A program made the position numbers and the translations under genes. Positions 45,773 to 56,253 of a stretch of 64,000 nucleotides of DNA are shown here, piece by piece; position 1 is the first letter of the stretch, and the number at the start of each line of letters is the position of its first letter. Source of the DNA: an uncultured Thiotrichaceae bacterium (GTDB lineage Bacteria; Pseudomonadota; Gammaproteobacteria; Thiotrichales; Thiotrichaceae); NCBI GenBank assembly GCA_902727985.1, contig CACVAY010000129.1:1-64000 (forward strand). Direction: 5' to 3'. Below the pieces are notes generated by a model. That model had not been told where the DNA came from. It did not search any database and saw only the letters and a list, made by a program, of their open reading frames with translations.

Positions 45773-48019
45773 ATGACCGAAGTTATTAGTCAAATTTGGT
45801 TTGGTATTCTTCTTGCGGGGATCATTGGTGGAATCACGGGTTGGTTTTTACGCGATAATGGCAAGAAACGTATAGAGGAGCTTGAAAAGAGTTGGGAAGA
45901 ACGCTACGAACAATTAATGCAGGAAAAGACAAGTTGCCAAGAAAAGATCAAGCATTTACATGTCGTCAAACATGAGCGGAATGCGTTAAGTAATAAGCTG
46001 AAACGATTACATGGTGCGACCAAAAGACATGCTGGTCTGGAGGCCCGATTGACTAATTTGCATCAAGCTCTGGAAAAAAAGAATCAACAGTATATTGAAG
46101 AGCATAATAATCTTGGTTTGCTGCAGAGGAAAATCGCCAAGATGCAAGCGATGATGCATGAAAAAGATACCATGATTCATAAAATCACGGAAAAGCTCAC
46201 AAGCGCAGGTGTAATGAATACAGAAAAGCAGCAGTATGTTGAGCAATTAGAGCAAGAGACCAGTAGTTTACAGCAGCGCTTGGCAAATTCTGAGAAGAAA
46301 CTGATGGCGAACGATGCGCAGATTCAGCAATTAATGCTAAACACAGAACAAAACACTACTGATGAGATGGAGCGATCTCAAATCGATGTAGAAGAATTCG
46401 AAAAGTCTCAAAATGAAATCACAGAATTACGGTCGAGTTTAGACGCTGCGAATGTGCGCATTCAAGCAGACCAAGAGAAAATTAGTCGCCTGGTTGGTGA
46501 ATTGCCTGTCATGGCGAAACATTTACATCAGTCTCAAGAAGAAATACGAAGAAGGGATGATGAAGTGATAGCGCTTCAGAATATTCTTGAGGGTAAAGAG
46601 CTTAGCTATCAAAAGGTGGATAGTAAGCTCGACGAATCCCGAATGTTTCTGTTGGATGCTGATTCCAAAATTGAAGTGCTTTACGATGCGCTGGATCAGG
46701 AAAGAGATAAAAATCGGCAGATCAATGCAGATAATAAACTAAAAGATTATCGTTTGTCTGAATATGCTGAAGATGCAGAAAACAAAGCCCTGGAAATACA
46801 CGCATTATATGAAAAATTGACGAGTGCCGAATTTGATTTAATTGAGAGGGGGAATGATGGTACAAACTCACCCTTAGCGAATAATCTACTCACTGCGCAT
46901 GCTGATGAAGTTGAGCATGAAAGACAGCAGCTACTAAAAAAATGTGACGTTATTGAATCTGAATTAGGCCATTATAAGTCAAAGCTTGAATCAAAGGATC
47001 AGCAACTCGAAGTTCAAAAGGTCGTAAATCGCAAATTGCGTGAAGAACTTGGTCGTATTCAAGGTAAAGAGTCTAGTGCTTTTGAGGAAAAAGAGCTTGT
47101 TGCAGATATACCTGTTAATGCTTTGGCAGACGAATCTGATTCTATTGCATTGGATGACTCAGAGCAGGTTGAGTTGGTAGAGAGTTTAGAAGAAGGAAGC
47201 CCAAACAATAGCGAAGATGTTGCCCAAAGTATTTATGATGAGCCACAAGCACCGTTGAATACTGAAGCTTTTGCAGTATCGGCTGAGGCTCGTCAAAATA
47301 TTGAGGGGGAAGAGAATTTAGCAAATAAGAGTAGTCATTTGACTGCGGGTTTGCTCTCAGGGGCTACTGTGGGAGCCGCTGCTAGTCAAATTGTTGATTA
47401 TGATGGTGATAGCAAGGTTGATTCCCAAGAAGATCAAGAGCGTGATGCACGTTCAGCTGATAGTGATGTTTTAGCGTCAATGACAAATGATGTTATACCT
47501 GAAGCTTCTGAAGATATGGGGCAAGAAAAGCTTGCGATTCTGGGATGGTATGGTGATGATGTTCCGAAAATCAATCTTCTCAGGCATGGTGCGGGGTATA
47601 GTAATGTTGAAGAAAAACCGCATGATTTATCCTTGGAAAAACTTGATGGCATGTCAGATGCTAAAATATCTAAGCTCAAAGCTTATGGCATTACTTCCAT
47701 TCATGATCTCCATGAATTCGCAAAGACGACTAAAGGCAAACATTCTGCTTTAACGTCAAAAATCCATGATGATGAATGGAAAGAGTGGTGTTCTCACGCT
47801 GATTTGATGCGTGTTGATGGTATGAATATTACGGAATGTAAAATATTGAATGAGCTGGACGTATTTAGTGTCGAAGACTTATCGAAAGTTGGAGTGTCTG
47901 AGTTGAAGGGCAAGATTCACCAGTTGAAACGTAGGCAAAAAATCGCAGCGGCCATTGGGCCTAATACGGTTAGTAATTGGGTTAATGCATCGAAGGAACT
48001 TATGCAGCTCAGAACATAA
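45773..48019 (+). CDS. Membrane-anchored long coiled-coil protein with C-terminal helix-hairpin-helix-like domain
   Basis: A 748-aa protein. One membrane segment at about 7-27 (IWFGILLAGIIGGITGWFL) is followed by continuous heptad-rich coiled coil to about residue 440, an acidic Ser/Glu-rich linker to about 585, and a C-terminal part with two HhH-like repeats (EKLDGMSDAKISKLKAYGI; LMRVDGMNITECKILNELDV), similar to DUF4332-type modules. With the OmpA-like partner it could link inner membrane to cell wall. No named homologue was recognised. Confidence 0.65.
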   Translation: MTEVISQIWFGILLAGIIGGITGWFLRDNGKKRIEELEKSWEERYEQLMQEKTSCQEKIKHLHVVKHERNALSNKLKRLHGATKRHAGLEARLTNLHQALEKKNQQYIEEHNNLGLLQRKIAKMQAMMHEKDTMIHKITEKLTSAGVMNTEKQQYVEQLEQETSSLQQRLANSEKKLMANDAQIQQLMLNTEQNTTDEMERSQIDVEEFEKSQNEITELRSSLDAANVRIQADQEKISRLVGELPVMAKHLHQSQEEIRRRDDEVIALQNILEGKELSYQKVDSKLDESRMFLLDADSKIEVLYDALDQERDKNRQINADNKLKDYRLSEYAEDAENKALEIHALYEKLTSAEFDLIERGNDGTNSPLANNLLTAHADEVEHERQQLLKKCDVIESELGHYKSKLESKDQQLEVQKVVNRKLREELGRIQGKESSAFEEKELVADIPVNALADESDSIALDDSEQVELVESLEEGSPNNSEDVAQSIYDEPQAPLNTEAFAVSAEARQNIEGEENLANKSSHLTAGLLSGATVGAAASQIVDYDGDSKVDSQEDQERDARSADSDVLASMTNDVIPEASEDMGQEKLAILGWYGDDVPKINLLRHGAGYSNVEEKPHDLSLEKLDGMSDAKISKLKAYGITSIHDLHEFAKTTKGKHSALTSKIHDDEWKEWCSHADLMRVDGMNITECKILNELDVFSVEDLSKVGVSELKGKIHQLKRRQKIAAAIGPNTVSNWVNASKELMQLRT

Positions 48020-48030
48020 AAGATGGGCTA

Positions 48031-48068
48031 CTTCGGGCTTGCTGATAGGGAGATAAGCAAACCCGAAG
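48031..48068. terminator. Hairpin between convergent genes
   Basis: CTTCGGGCTTGCT (48031-48043) pairs with AGCAAACCCGAAG (48056-48068), 12 of 13 positions. No U-tract. It lies between the coiled-coil gene and purH and probably terminates one or both. Confidence 0.55.
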
Positions 48069-48093
48069 GTCTAACGCGAATGAGTTGTTAGAC

Positions 48094-49665
48094 TTAGTGA
48101 CGGAAGTGGCGCATGCCTGTCATTACCATTGCCATACCGTGCTCATTAGCAGCAGCGATAACCTCATCATCGCGCATTGAACCACCAGGTTGGATTACCG
48201 CAGAGATGCCTGCTTTTGCTGCTTGATCAATACCATCTCTGAATGGAAAAAAAGCATCAGAAGACATGGTAGAACCAGGTACTTCTAATCCAGCATGTTC
48301 AGCTTTAATCCCCGCGATACGGGCTGAGTTAATACGACTCATTTGCCCCGCACCCACACCAATAGTCATAGAGTCTTTTGCATAAACAATTGCATTCGAC
48401 TTCACGAACTTCGCCACTTTCCAACCAAATAGCAGGTCACGCATTTCGTCTTCGCTTGGCTGGCGCTCGGTAACAATTTGTAAATCGTTATGAAGCAACA
48501 AGTCGGCATCCTGAACCAATAAACCACCATTGACACGTTTGTAATCTAAGCGAGAACCTTCATCACTAAACTCACCACAAGCAAGCAAACGTACATTTTT
48601 CTTAGCACTAACTGCTTCACTCGCTCCATCGCTGACAGTAGGAGCAATAATGACCTCTACAAATTGCTTATCAACGATAGCTTGAGCAGTTTCAGCATCA
48701 AGTTCTTGATTGAAAGCAATAATGCCACCGAATGCAGATTCTGGATCTGTCGTAAATGCACGCTCATACGCTTCAAGTAAGGTATTACCATAAGCTACAC
48801 CACAAGGGTTAGCGTGTTTGACGATCACACATGCAGGACGATCAGTGAATTGCTTTACACATTCCAAAGCAGCATCGGTATCAGCGATATTGTTATAAGA
48901 AAGTGCTTTCCCCTGAATAGGGGTTGCCGTTGAGATGCTTGCTGTCTGTGGATTTTTTTCCACATAAAACGCGGCGCTCTGATGTGGGTTCTCACCATAA
49001 CGCATCTCAATAGGCGTCTTCTCAAACTGCATGTTGATTGTGCGAGGGAACTGAGCCACTTCATCACCCAAGCGATTGCCTAGGTAGTTTGCAATCATGC
49101 CATCGTAGTTTGATGTGTGTTCGAACGCTTTTACAGCTAGGTCAAAACGTAAGCTATGTGGTAGTGAACCACTATTAGCGTCCAGAGCTTTGATCAAATC
49201 TGTGTAATCTGTAGGATCGACAACAATGGCTACATTGGCATGGTTTTTGGCACTTGAACGAACCATGGTAGGGCCGCCAATATCAATATTCTCAATGGCA
49301 TCAGGGAGTGTGCAATCTTCACGAACGACAGTCGCCTCGAAAGGGTAGAGGTTCACAACCACCAAATCAATGGGAGGAATATCGTGTTCTGCCATGATGG
49401 CATCATCTGTACCGCGACGACCCAAAATGCCACCATGAATTTTAGGATGCAGTGTCTTAACGCGGCCATCCATCATTTCAGGGAAGCCTGTGTAGTCAGA
49501 GACTTCAATAACGGGAATAGCATTGTCCGCTAATAATTTAGCTGTGCCACCTGTCGATAAAATTTCAACATTACGCTCATTAAGCTGTTTCGCAAACTCG
49601 AGAACATCCGTTTTATCGGAAACGCTGATTAATGCACGGGTTACGTTGCAAGTACCTTCACTCAT
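48094..49665 (-). CDS. purH: Bifunctional AICAR transformylase/IMP cyclohydrolase
   Basis: A 523-aa enzyme for the last two steps of IMP synthesis. [16 protein letters not shown] opens the cyclohydrolase domain, [17 protein letters not shown] follows, and the transformylase shows the [11 protein letters not shown] motif and [12 protein letters not shown]. Full length. Confidence 0.96.
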   Translation of the reverse strand: MSEGTCNVTRALISVSDKTDVLEFAKQLNERNVEILSTGGTAKLLADNAIPVIEVSDYTGFPEMMDGRVKTLHPKIHGGILGRRGTDDAIMAEHDIPPIDLVVVNLYPFEATVVREDCTLPDAIENIDIGGPTMVRSSAKNHANVAIVVDPTDYTDLIKALDANSGSLPHSLRFDLAVKAFEHTSNYDGMIANYLGNRLGDEVAQFPRTINMQFEKTPIEMRYGENPHQSAAFYVEKNPQTASISTATPIQGKALSYNNIADTDAALECVKQFTDRPACVIVKHANPCGVAYGNTLLEAYERAFTTDPESAFGGIIAFNQELDAETAQAIVDKQFVEVIIAPTVSDGASEAVSAKKNVRLLACGEFSDEGSRLDYKRVNGGLLVQDADLLLHNDLQIVTERQPSEDEMRDLLFGWKVAKFVKSNAIVYAKDSMTIGVGAGQMSRINSARIAGIKAEHAGLEVPGSTMSSDAFFPFRDGIDQAAKAGISAVIQPGGSMRDDEVIAAANEHGMAMVMTGMRHFRH

Positions 49666-49771
49666 TACTTTGTCCTAAAAAATTTCAATTCTTGTCACTA
49701 CTCAGAGTGTAAATATGTTTATTAATAACAACACAACGGCCCTGAATAATTTATCTATCGATTAACTACCC

Positions 49772-51478
49772 TTACGCAAGTTTACCAGCAATAAAGTCAT
49801 TGATTGTATCGATGCTAATCGCCTCAGCTGCATCGCCAGTACGTGACTTATATTCAAACTCACCATTGCCGATACCGCGGTCAGAAATTACCACGCGGTG
49901 TGGAACACCAATCAGCTCTAAATCGGCAAACATAGCGCCTGGGCGCATATTGCGATCATCTAGAAATACATCATATCCAGCTTGCAACAACTCTTGATAA
50001 AGTTTGCCAGCGGCTTCCTGTACGCCTTCTGATTTGTGATAGTTGATGGGGACAATAGCGATTTGGAAAGGTGCAATAGCCTCAGGCCAGATAATGCCAT
50101 TCTCATCATGGTTTTGTTCAATAGTAGCGGCAACAACGCGAGACACGCCGATACCATAACACCCCATGGTCATGGTTTGGTCTTTACCTGATTCGTTCAG
50201 AACAGAGGCATTCATCGCTTTAGAATATTTATCACCAAGCTGGAAAATGTGTCCAACCTCAATGCCACGCACAATAGATAATGTACCGTTGCCATCTGGG
50301 CTTGGATCACCGTCAACGACGTTACGAATATCCATAAACTCTGGTTCAGGAATATCACGCACCCAGTTAGCATTGATAAGATGTTTATCTTCTTTATTGG
50401 CACCACAAACGAAGTCAGCCATGCAAGACGTTGCATGGTCAGCAATGATGCGTAGATTCAGACCAAGAGGTCCAATGTAGCCAGGGACACAACCAGCAGC
50501 AATAACTTGCTCATCGGTTGCAAATGTCAAAGGAGAGGCAATACTTTCGATATGCTCCGCCTTGATCTCATTTAATTCATGATCACCCCGTACGAGAAGG
50601 GCAATAACGACATCCTCTTCCTCACCTTGAACCAATAAGGTTTTAATGGTCTGTGTGGGTTCAACCTTCAAGAATTCCGCGACATCTTGGATCGATTTTG
50701 TATTTGGTGTTTCAACGGTTTTCATGCCACCTTCAGGAGCAGGGCGCGCATCCCCCGTAGGAATAGCTGCTGCTTTCTCAACATTCGCTGCATATTCAGA
50801 GCCATCAGAGAAAGCAATCGCATCTTCACCTGAGTCCGCTAAGACATGGAATTCGTGTGAATCATTCCCGCCGATAGAGCCAGTGTCTGCTTCTACAGCG
50901 CGAAATTTCAAGCCCAGGCGAGCGAAAATCGAACTATAGGTTTGATACATGATGTCGTAAGTTTCTTGCAAGGATTCCTGATCGATATGGAAAGAGTAAG
51001 CATCTTTCATTAAAAATTCACGGGCACGCATTACGCCAAAACGAGGGCGAATTTCATCACGGAATTTCATTTGAATTTGATAATAGTTGATCGGTAGCTG
51101 TTTATAGCTGGTCAAATCTTTACGCGCGTAATCAGTGATGATTTCTTCGTGGGTAGGGCCGTAGCAGAATTCACGATTATGGCGGTCGGTAATGCGTAGC
51201 AACTCAGGGCCATATTGTTCCCAACGCCCCGACTCTTCCCATAATTCAGCTGGCTGAACGGTCGGCATGGATACTTCTACCCCCCCAGAACGATTCATCT
51301 CTTCACGCACAACGCGTTCGACATTGCGTAATACACGTAAGCCGATAGGCATCCATGTATATAGGCCTGAAGCAAGGCGACGAATCATGCCTGATTTAAG
51401 CATGAGTTGATGGCTTACGATCTCCGCATCAGCAGGTGTTTCACGTAGGGTAGATAAAGGAAACTGGGATGTTCTCAT
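49772..51478 (-). CDS. proS: Prolyl-tRNA synthetase
   Basis: A 568-aa class II enzyme of the bacterial type. [19 protein letters not shown], the motif 2 region [20 protein letters not shown], the internal INS editing domain (about 225-400) and C-terminal anticodon-binding domain ([27 protein letters not shown]) are present. Confidence 0.96.
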   Translation of the reverse strand: MRTSQFPLSTLRETPADAEIVSHQLMLKSGMIRRLASGLYTWMPIGLRVLRNVERVVREEMNRSGGVEVSMPTVQPAELWEESGRWEQYGPELLRITDRHNREFCYGPTHEEIITDYARKDLTSYKQLPINYYQIQMKFRDEIRPRFGVMRAREFLMKDAYSFHIDQESLQETYDIMYQTYSSIFARLGLKFRAVEADTGSIGGNDSHEFHVLADSGEDAIAFSDGSEYAANVEKAAAIPTGDARPAPEGGMKTVETPNTKSIQDVAEFLKVEPTQTIKTLLVQGEEEDVVIALLVRGDHELNEIKAEHIESIASPLTFATDEQVIAAGCVPGYIGPLGLNLRIIADHATSCMADFVCGANKEDKHLINANWVRDIPEPEFMDIRNVVDGDPSPDGNGTLSIVRGIEVGHIFQLGDKYSKAMNASVLNESGKDQTMTMGCYGIGVSRVVAATIEQNHDENGIIWPEAIAPFQIAIVPINYHKSEGVQEAAGKLYQELLQAGYDVFLDDRNMRPGAMFADLELIGVPHRVVISDRGIGNGEFEYKSRTGDAAEAISIDTINDFIAGKLA

Positions 51479-51727
51479 AGATAAGCTGTTTTGATTGGTT
51501 GATCAACGAAAAAATAGCAATCGAGTATAACTGACAAACGGGAACCACAGAAGTAGCTTATCCGATTGAATAGTGGATTTATAAGAGAGAAATCGGAAAT
51601 AAAAGCCTAACCCTGTCAATTAAGGGGCTGTAACGACGTCACAAAACAAATAAAGGCTAACAGTATGTTTGAGATGACCTAATCTAGCAGAGCTAGTCTA
51701 GCAAAGTTCATAGCCTAAAGGTCTGGT

Positions 51728-52006
51728 CTATCTACGTGAACTCCAGATTTTAGCAACAGCACGATCATTGCCAAGCAGTCCAATAATGAGGCTGACAAAA
51801 CCTAGGGTACCGAAGACCACAACAGGTAGAAAATAGACAATATCATGACCGATAGCCGACCACAAAACGAGAGCTGCTAATCCTAGAAACAAACTTCCCA
51901 TGACTAACAAAATGGTGCGATGTGATGGCTTGTATTCATAGTCTTCAGCGCCCGATTCGAAAACGGTTAAAAGTGGCGAAAATAAAGATCTTAGAATGGC
52001 TTTCAC
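51728..52006 (-). CDS. Small inner membrane protein of unknown function
   Basis: A 92-aa protein with two hydrophobic helices (ILLVMGSLFLGLAALVLW and IVYFLPVVVFGTLGFVSLII). The conserved-looking YEYKPSHRTILL precedes the first. It is followed downstream of a 249-base gap by proS. Function unknown. Confidence 0.6.
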   Translation of the reverse strand: MKAILRSLFSPLLTVFESGAEDYEYKPSHRTILLVMGSLFLGLAALVLWSAIGHDIVYFLPVVVFGTLGFVSLIIGLLGNDRAVAKIWSSRR

Positions 52007-52051
52007 GATTGTTCTCGAAGTTGATTTTTGGATTTACGATTAGAGTTGATA

Positions 52052-52477
52052 TTAGGAAACAGATGCTTTTTCACTTTCCTTCCATCTCCAATACAATACA
52101 TAAACAAGAATCATAAGGCTAAAACTCAAGATGATCCAGATATCAAGATTATGAATAAGGAATATTTCTCTGCCTAAGGTAAGCGTTGACATGAAAATGA
52201 AATGATAAAGGACAATGGTATGAGAACGTTTTTCGATACGAACTCTAGCCATTTGAAATAACTCGAAGGCAATGACTGAATAGAAGATCTCATGTGCGAG
52301 AACCGTTTTGAGTGTCGAAAAATCGAGGTATAGAGCATAGCTTGCTTTAATCAGCATCCCTAGCGCGCCAATAATGGTAATGGCTGCACTGAGAGACCAA
52401 AAGATCATTTCAAGCACGACAAAACTTTGCTTTATAAACTTCATCGAATGTTGTGTTTGATCGTTGCTAAGGAACAT
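52052..52477 (-). CDS. PsiE-like four-helix membrane protein
   Basis: A 141-aa protein with four hydrophobic segments. IAFELFQMARVRIEKRSH and FMSTLTLGREIFLIH resemble PsiE/DUF-type small membrane proteins. A second protein of this general kind is encoded at 16476. The role is unknown. It may share transcription with the 92-aa gene 45 bases downstream. Confidence 0.5.
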   Translation of the reverse strand: MFLSNDQTQHSMKFIKQSFVVLEMIFWSLSAAITIIGALGMLIKASYALYLDFSTLKTVLAHEIFYSVIAFELFQMARVRIEKRSHTIVLYHFIFMSTLTLGREIFLIHNLDIWIILSFSLMILVYVLYWRWKESEKASVS

Positions 52478-52534
52478 GATTCGTCCTCTTTTATGTTACC
52501 CCTGGATATCCGAAAATTTATGTGATCGCGTAAG

Positions 52535-52590
52535 GAGCCGTAGACTGGTCCACGGTTAGTATACTGCGCAGACGAGTCTGCGGCTCCTGT
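52535..52590. repeat. Compound inverted repeat
   Basis: Outer arms AGGAGCCGTAGACT (52535-52548) and AGTCTGCGGCTCCT (52577-52590) pair over 14 positions with one G-U. Two alternative inner hairpins exist: CCGTAGACTGGTCCACGG (52540-52557) and CGCAGACGAGTCTGCG (52569-52584). It lies just after the nrt ATPase stop on the minus strand and could terminate that operon or be a mobile palindromic repeat unit. Confidence 0.65.
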
Positions 52591-52596
52591 CCGAGA

Positions 52597-53493
52597 TTAG
52601 CCATGAGTTCCGGCTTTTAGAGGTTCTGCTTCACCTTCAATATTGCTACTTGCCAGTTTAACAACGGTAGCTTTTTCTTCTTTTTCTTCCTTCGGCATAT
52701 CCTCTTCTTTTGCGCCATGGCGTGCATATAAGAAGCGTAAGACTTCATGGCGACAGTGGTTGTAGGTTTCTTGTTCCGAGACTTCGATACGATCGCGAGG
52801 TCTCTCAATATTCACATCCAATATCTCTCCCACGGTTGCAGCAGGGCCATTGGTCATCATGACAATACGGTCAGAAAGCAAGACAGCTTCATCCACATCA
52901 TGCGTCACCATCATCATGGTATTGCCCAAATCGGCTTGAATCTCCATCACGGAATCCTGTAAATGTGCGCGCGTAAGAGCATCCAATGCACCAAAAGGTT
53001 CGTCGAGCAGCAACACCTCTGGTTCCATCGCTAGTGCTCGTGCGATACCGACACGCTGTTTCATGCCGCCCGAGATCTCATCAGGGCGTTTGTGCATGGC
53101 ATGTTCCATGTGCACGAGAGAAAGGTTGTGTTCGATCCACTCCTTGATCTCAGCTTTGCTCTTCTTGCCTTTGAAGATTTGCTTTACGGCTAATTCCACA
53201 TTCTCATAAGAAGAGAGCCAAGGTAATAGGGAATGGTTCTGGAAGACCATGGCTCGCTCAGGACCTGGTACAGTGACTTCTTGTCCATTTAAGATGACGC
53301 CGCCTGCCGTCGCCTGATATAGCCCAGCCACGATATTTAAGACCGTGGATTTACCACAACCAGAGTGGCCAATGATCGACACGAATTCGCCTTTGTTGAT
53401 TTTTAGATTGACGTTTTCCAAGGCTCGATATGGGCCCTTGGGTGTCGGGAAGTCCATATTAACGCCAGTGATTTCAAGATGTGGGATGCTCAT
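52597..53493 (-). CDS. nrtD: Nitrate/nitrite-type ABC transporter, ATP-binding protein
   Basis: A 298-aa ATPase. Walker A GHSGCGKST at 42-50, signature ISGGMKQRVGIARAL, Walker B VLLLDEPFGALD. It belongs to the taurine/nitrate subfamily; the neighbours (NrtA-type binding protein, NrtB-type permease, Ntr genes) point to nitrate or nitrite. It lacks the fused binding domain of NrtC. Cyanate or bicarbonate (Cmp) are alternatives. Confidence 0.85.
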   Translation of the reverse strand: MSIPHLEITGVNMDFPTPKGPYRALENVNLKINKGEFVSIIGHSGCGKSTVLNIVAGLYQATAGGVILNGQEVTVPGPERAMVFQNHSLLPWLSSYENVELAVKQIFKGKKSKAEIKEWIEHNLSLVHMEHAMHKRPDEISGGMKQRVGIARALAMEPEVLLLDEPFGALDALTRAHLQDSVMEIQADLGNTMMMVTHDVDEAVLLSDRIVMMTNGPAATVGEILDVNIERPRDRIEVSEQETYNHCRHEVLRFLYARHGAKEEDMPKEEKEEKATVVKLASSNIEGEAEPLKAGTHG

Positions 53494-53543
53494 TTTGTTT
53501 CCTCCGGTAATCGGTATAGATGATGTGGGTTTGACGTTAAGAA

Positions 53544-54530
53544 TTAGCGTAAAGCAACGCTCTTATCCCATGAAACCTTACTTTGTAAGAACAACATAGT
53601 GCGGTCTAATAAGAAGCCAATTAATCCGATGACAACGACCGCCACCATGATTCTGCCCAGAGAATTTGAACTACCATTCTGGAACTCATCCCAAACAAAT
53701 TTACCTAAACCTGGGTTCTGAGAAAGCATTTCTGCTGCGATGAGTACCATCCAAGCGATACCGAGCGATAAGCGTAGGCCAGTGAAAATCATTGGGATAG
53801 CCGAAGGGAGAACGATTTTTGTCACATGTGTCCACCAGTTAAGGCGCAATACATGGCTAACATTTTGCAGGTCTTTGCTGACAGCAGTAACACCAACAGC
53901 GGTACTAATAATGGTTGGCCATAAACAGCATAGCAGTACAGTGATCGCTGAATTCACAAAAGACTTATCAAACATGGGATCGTTGGTGACATAAGTCGCA
54001 CTCACAATCATGGTGACAATCGGTAGCCATGCGAGTGGTGATACGGGTTTAAATATTTGCACTAGAGGGTTAATTGCGGCGTAAACCGTTTTACTTAAGC
54101 CAGCCACAATGCCGATAGGAATAGCGATGACGGAAGCTAAAATAAAACCAGCCATCACGGTAAAAACACTGGTACCAATTTGATCAAAGAAAGTTGGATT
54201 ACCTGTGTATGGACGAATCTTGGTTTTAGCATCAGGGTTCTCAGCAAGCTTTTTCGCATTGCGTTTTTCCTGACGTTCATAGAAAGCGGTCTCTTTAACG
54301 CGCTCTTCTTTATGCTCTTCAACTAAGGTCTGGAATTGTGCATAAACTTGGGAAGGGCCAGGTACTGCGCCGAGAGAGGTGACAACCTTTGGTGCTAATA
54401 AGCCCCATAGCATCAAAAATATACCGACACCAACAATTGGAATGACTAACGATTGAACAAGCTGTTTCGCGTTAATTCGCGCAAAAAACTCGAACATCTT
54501 CGTCGCATTATCGACTGTTTCTGTACTCAT
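53544..54530 (-). CDS. nrtB: Nitrate-type ABC transporter permease
   Basis: A 328-aa protein. A first membrane segment (about 27-47), then a cytoplasmic-looking charged insert (70-110, EEHKEERVKETAFYERQEKR) and five further helices with the permease EAA-like loop (AIPMIFTGLRLSLGIAWMVLI). NrtB/TauC family. It is second in the operon, after a terminator-like hairpin that follows nrtA. Confidence 0.85.
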   Translation of the reverse strand: MSTETVDNATKMFEFFARINAKQLVQSLVIPIVGVGIFLMLWGLLAPKVVTSLGAVPGPSQVYAQFQTLVEEHKEERVKETAFYERQEKRNAKKLAENPDAKTKIRPYTGNPTFFDQIGTSVFTVMAGFILASVIAIPIGIVAGLSKTVYAAINPLVQIFKPVSPLAWLPIVTMIVSATYVTNDPMFDKSFVNSAITVLLCCLWPTIISTAVGVTAVSKDLQNVSHVLRLNWWTHVTKIVLPSAIPMIFTGLRLSLGIAWMVLIAAEMLSQNPGLGKFVWDEFQNGSSNSLGRIMVAVVVIGLIGFLLDRTMLFLQSKVSWDKSVALR

Positions 54531-54553
54531 GATGAACCCTTAAAATGGTTAGT

Positions 54554-54581
54554 TAAAAACCCCCGCCCGAATAGAGCGGGG
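54554..54581 (-). terminator. Intercistronic hairpin between nrtA and nrtB
   Basis: Read on the minus strand, CCCCGC pairs with GCGGGG across an 8-base loop and is followed by GTTTTTAAC. A leaky terminator or processing site here would raise the amount of binding protein over permease and ATPase, as in many ABC operons. Confidence 0.6.
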
Positions 54582-54652
54582 TATATGCCTAAGGAGAGGA
54601 AAGACATTGACTAAAGCGCCTCTGGCTACGTAGAGGCTTTTTTGTGGGTGTT

Positions 54653-56068
54653 TTACCCTTTATCGTCAGCTTTTAAGCCGATCTTGAATGATTCGATGTA
54701 TTCATTAGGTTTTGAACCGTCAAAAGTAACGCCGTCGATGAATTCACTTTGAGGGGGTTTGAAGCCTGTTTCTGTCTCGAAATCAGGGAACTCATCCGCC
54801 TTCATTTTGCCTTCTTCGATAAGCTCTTTTGCCGCTAGTGCATAAAGTGCTGGGTCGTAGACTTTCTTCGCTGTGTCCATATACCACTCATCAGACTTCT
54901 TCTCGTCGATCTGTCCCCAGCGACGCATTTGCGTTAAATACCAAATCGCATCTGAGTAGTAAGGGTAGGTGGCGTTGTAACGGAAGAATACGTTGAAATC
55001 AGGCACTTCACGTTTATCCCCTTTTTCATACTCAAACGTACCCGTCATAGAGTTCGCAATCACATCCTTATCTGCACCAACATAGTTCGGTTTAGCAAGA
55101 ATCTTCACCGCTTCCATACGGTTCTTATTGTTATCTTCGTCCAACCACTTTGCGGCACGAATCATCGCTTTAACAACGCGAATCGTGGTGTTTGGGTTTT
55201 TCTCGGTAAATTCTTTTGTCATGCCAAATACTTTCTCTGGGTTGTTTTTCCAGATTTCATAGTCGGTGATGACAGGAACGCCAATGCCTTTAAATACAGC
55301 TTGTTGATTCCAGGGCTCACCCACGCAATAGCCGTCAATTGTTCCAGCTTCAAGCGTGGAAGGCATTTGCGGTGGTGGTGTTACTGAAAGTTGTACGTCA
55401 GCTTGTAACTGACCTTTAATATCGCCTTTTGATGGCGCGTAATAACCAGGGTTTAAACCACCTGCTGCGAGCCAATAACGAAGCTCATAATTATGTGTCG
55501 ATACCGGGAAAACCATGCCCATTTTGAAAGGCTTACCTTCATCTTTATAGGCATCTACTACTGGTTTAAGGGCGTCGGCTTTAATAGGATGAACCGGTTT
55601 TCCATCTTTCATTTCTAGATGTGGCTTCATCTTTTCCCATACAGTATTTGAAACCGTAATACCATTACCATTTAAGTCCATAGAAAGAGGGGTAACAATA
55701 TGTGCTTTTGTACCAAAGCCGATAGTCGCAGCAAGTGGCTGACCTGCTAGCATGTGCGCACCATCAAGCTGACCGTCAATCACACCATCCAATAAAACTT
55801 TCCAGTTAGCCTGAGCTTCAAGTTTTACGTATAACCCCTCGTCTTCGAAGTAACCATTCTCTAAGGCAATGGCAAGCGGTGCCATATCGGTCAGTTTAAT
55901 AAAACCGAATTTGAGTTCTTCTTTCTCAGGCTCACCTGTTTTGGCTAAAATCGGCATTGAGATGAGTGAAGTTCCCAAGGCAACAGCAAGGCCAATTGCT
56001 AATGAACTTTTTTTAAGAAAGCTTCTACGACTTGTTTTGTAGTGTGGTGCGTTATTCATTTTTTTCAT
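54653..56068 (-). CDS. nrtA: Nitrate-type ABC transporter substrate-binding protein
   Basis: A 471-aa protein with a Tat signal: SRRSFLKK (residues 13-20) followed by a hydrophobic stretch ending about residue 43 (PILAKTGE). The mature part begins [20 protein letters not shown], typical of the NrtA/CmpA/NasF family. It captures nitrate (or a related anion) in the periplasm. The 170-base leader holds a sigma-54 promoter and an attenuator-like hairpin. Confidence 0.88.
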   Translation of the reverse strand: MKKMNNAPHYKTSRRSFLKKSSLAIGLAVALGTSLISMPILAKTGEPEKEELKFGFIKLTDMAPLAIALENGYFEDEGLYVKLEAQANWKVLLDGVIDGQLDGAHMLAGQPLAATIGFGTKAHIVTPLSMDLNGNGITVSNTVWEKMKPHLEMKDGKPVHPIKADALKPVVDAYKDEGKPFKMGMVFPVSTHNYELRYWLAAGGLNPGYYAPSKGDIKGQLQADVQLSVTPPPQMPSTLEAGTIDGYCVGEPWNQQAVFKGIGVPVITDYEIWKNNPEKVFGMTKEFTEKNPNTTIRVVKAMIRAAKWLDEDNNKNRMEAVKILAKPNYVGADKDVIANSMTGTFEYEKGDKREVPDFNVFFRYNATYPYYSDAIWYLTQMRRWGQIDEKKSDEWYMDTAKKVYDPALYALAAKELIEEGKMKADEFPDFETETGFKPPQSEFIDGVTFDGSKPNEYIESFKIGLKADDKG

Positions 56069-56088
56069 TCGTCACTCCGGTTTTTGAC

Positions 56089-56148
56089 AAAAAAAACGCC
56101 CAACACGAACAGAAAGAAGGAGGAAAATCCTGTCGTATTGAGCGTCAT
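56089..56148 (-). promoter_or_regulatory. Terminator-like hairpin in the nrtA leader (candidate attenuator)
   Basis: On the minus strand ACGCTCAATACGACAG pairs with CTGTTCGTGTTGGGCGT (about 15 bp with G-U pairs and one bulge) and runs straight into eight T. It lies between the sigma-54 promoter (56238-56253) and the nrtA ATG. Transcripts would stop there unless antiterminated. In other bacteria, nitrate operons use ANTAR proteins (NasR, NasT) for this. Smaller hairpins upstream (around CCCATCAGGG) could be the binding elements. Confidence 0.7.
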
Positions 56149-56237
56149 TACTCGAATCCCTGATGGGCATTGATATCCGCGCCGTTGCAGTTATCGTTTT
56201 GGCTATCGTCGTTGATTGCACTATGTGGAAAAGCTGA

Positions 56238-56253
56238 TGCAAAGAGTATGCCA
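56238..56253 (-). promoter_or_regulatory. Sigma-54 promoter of nrtA
   Basis: Minus-strand sequence TGGCATACTCTTTGCA fits the -24/-12 consensus TGGCAC-N5-TTGCW in both boxes and spacing. It lies about 170 bases before nrtA. An almost identical element lies ahead of glnK. No clear NtrC dyad was found in the following 400 bases. Confidence 0.8.
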
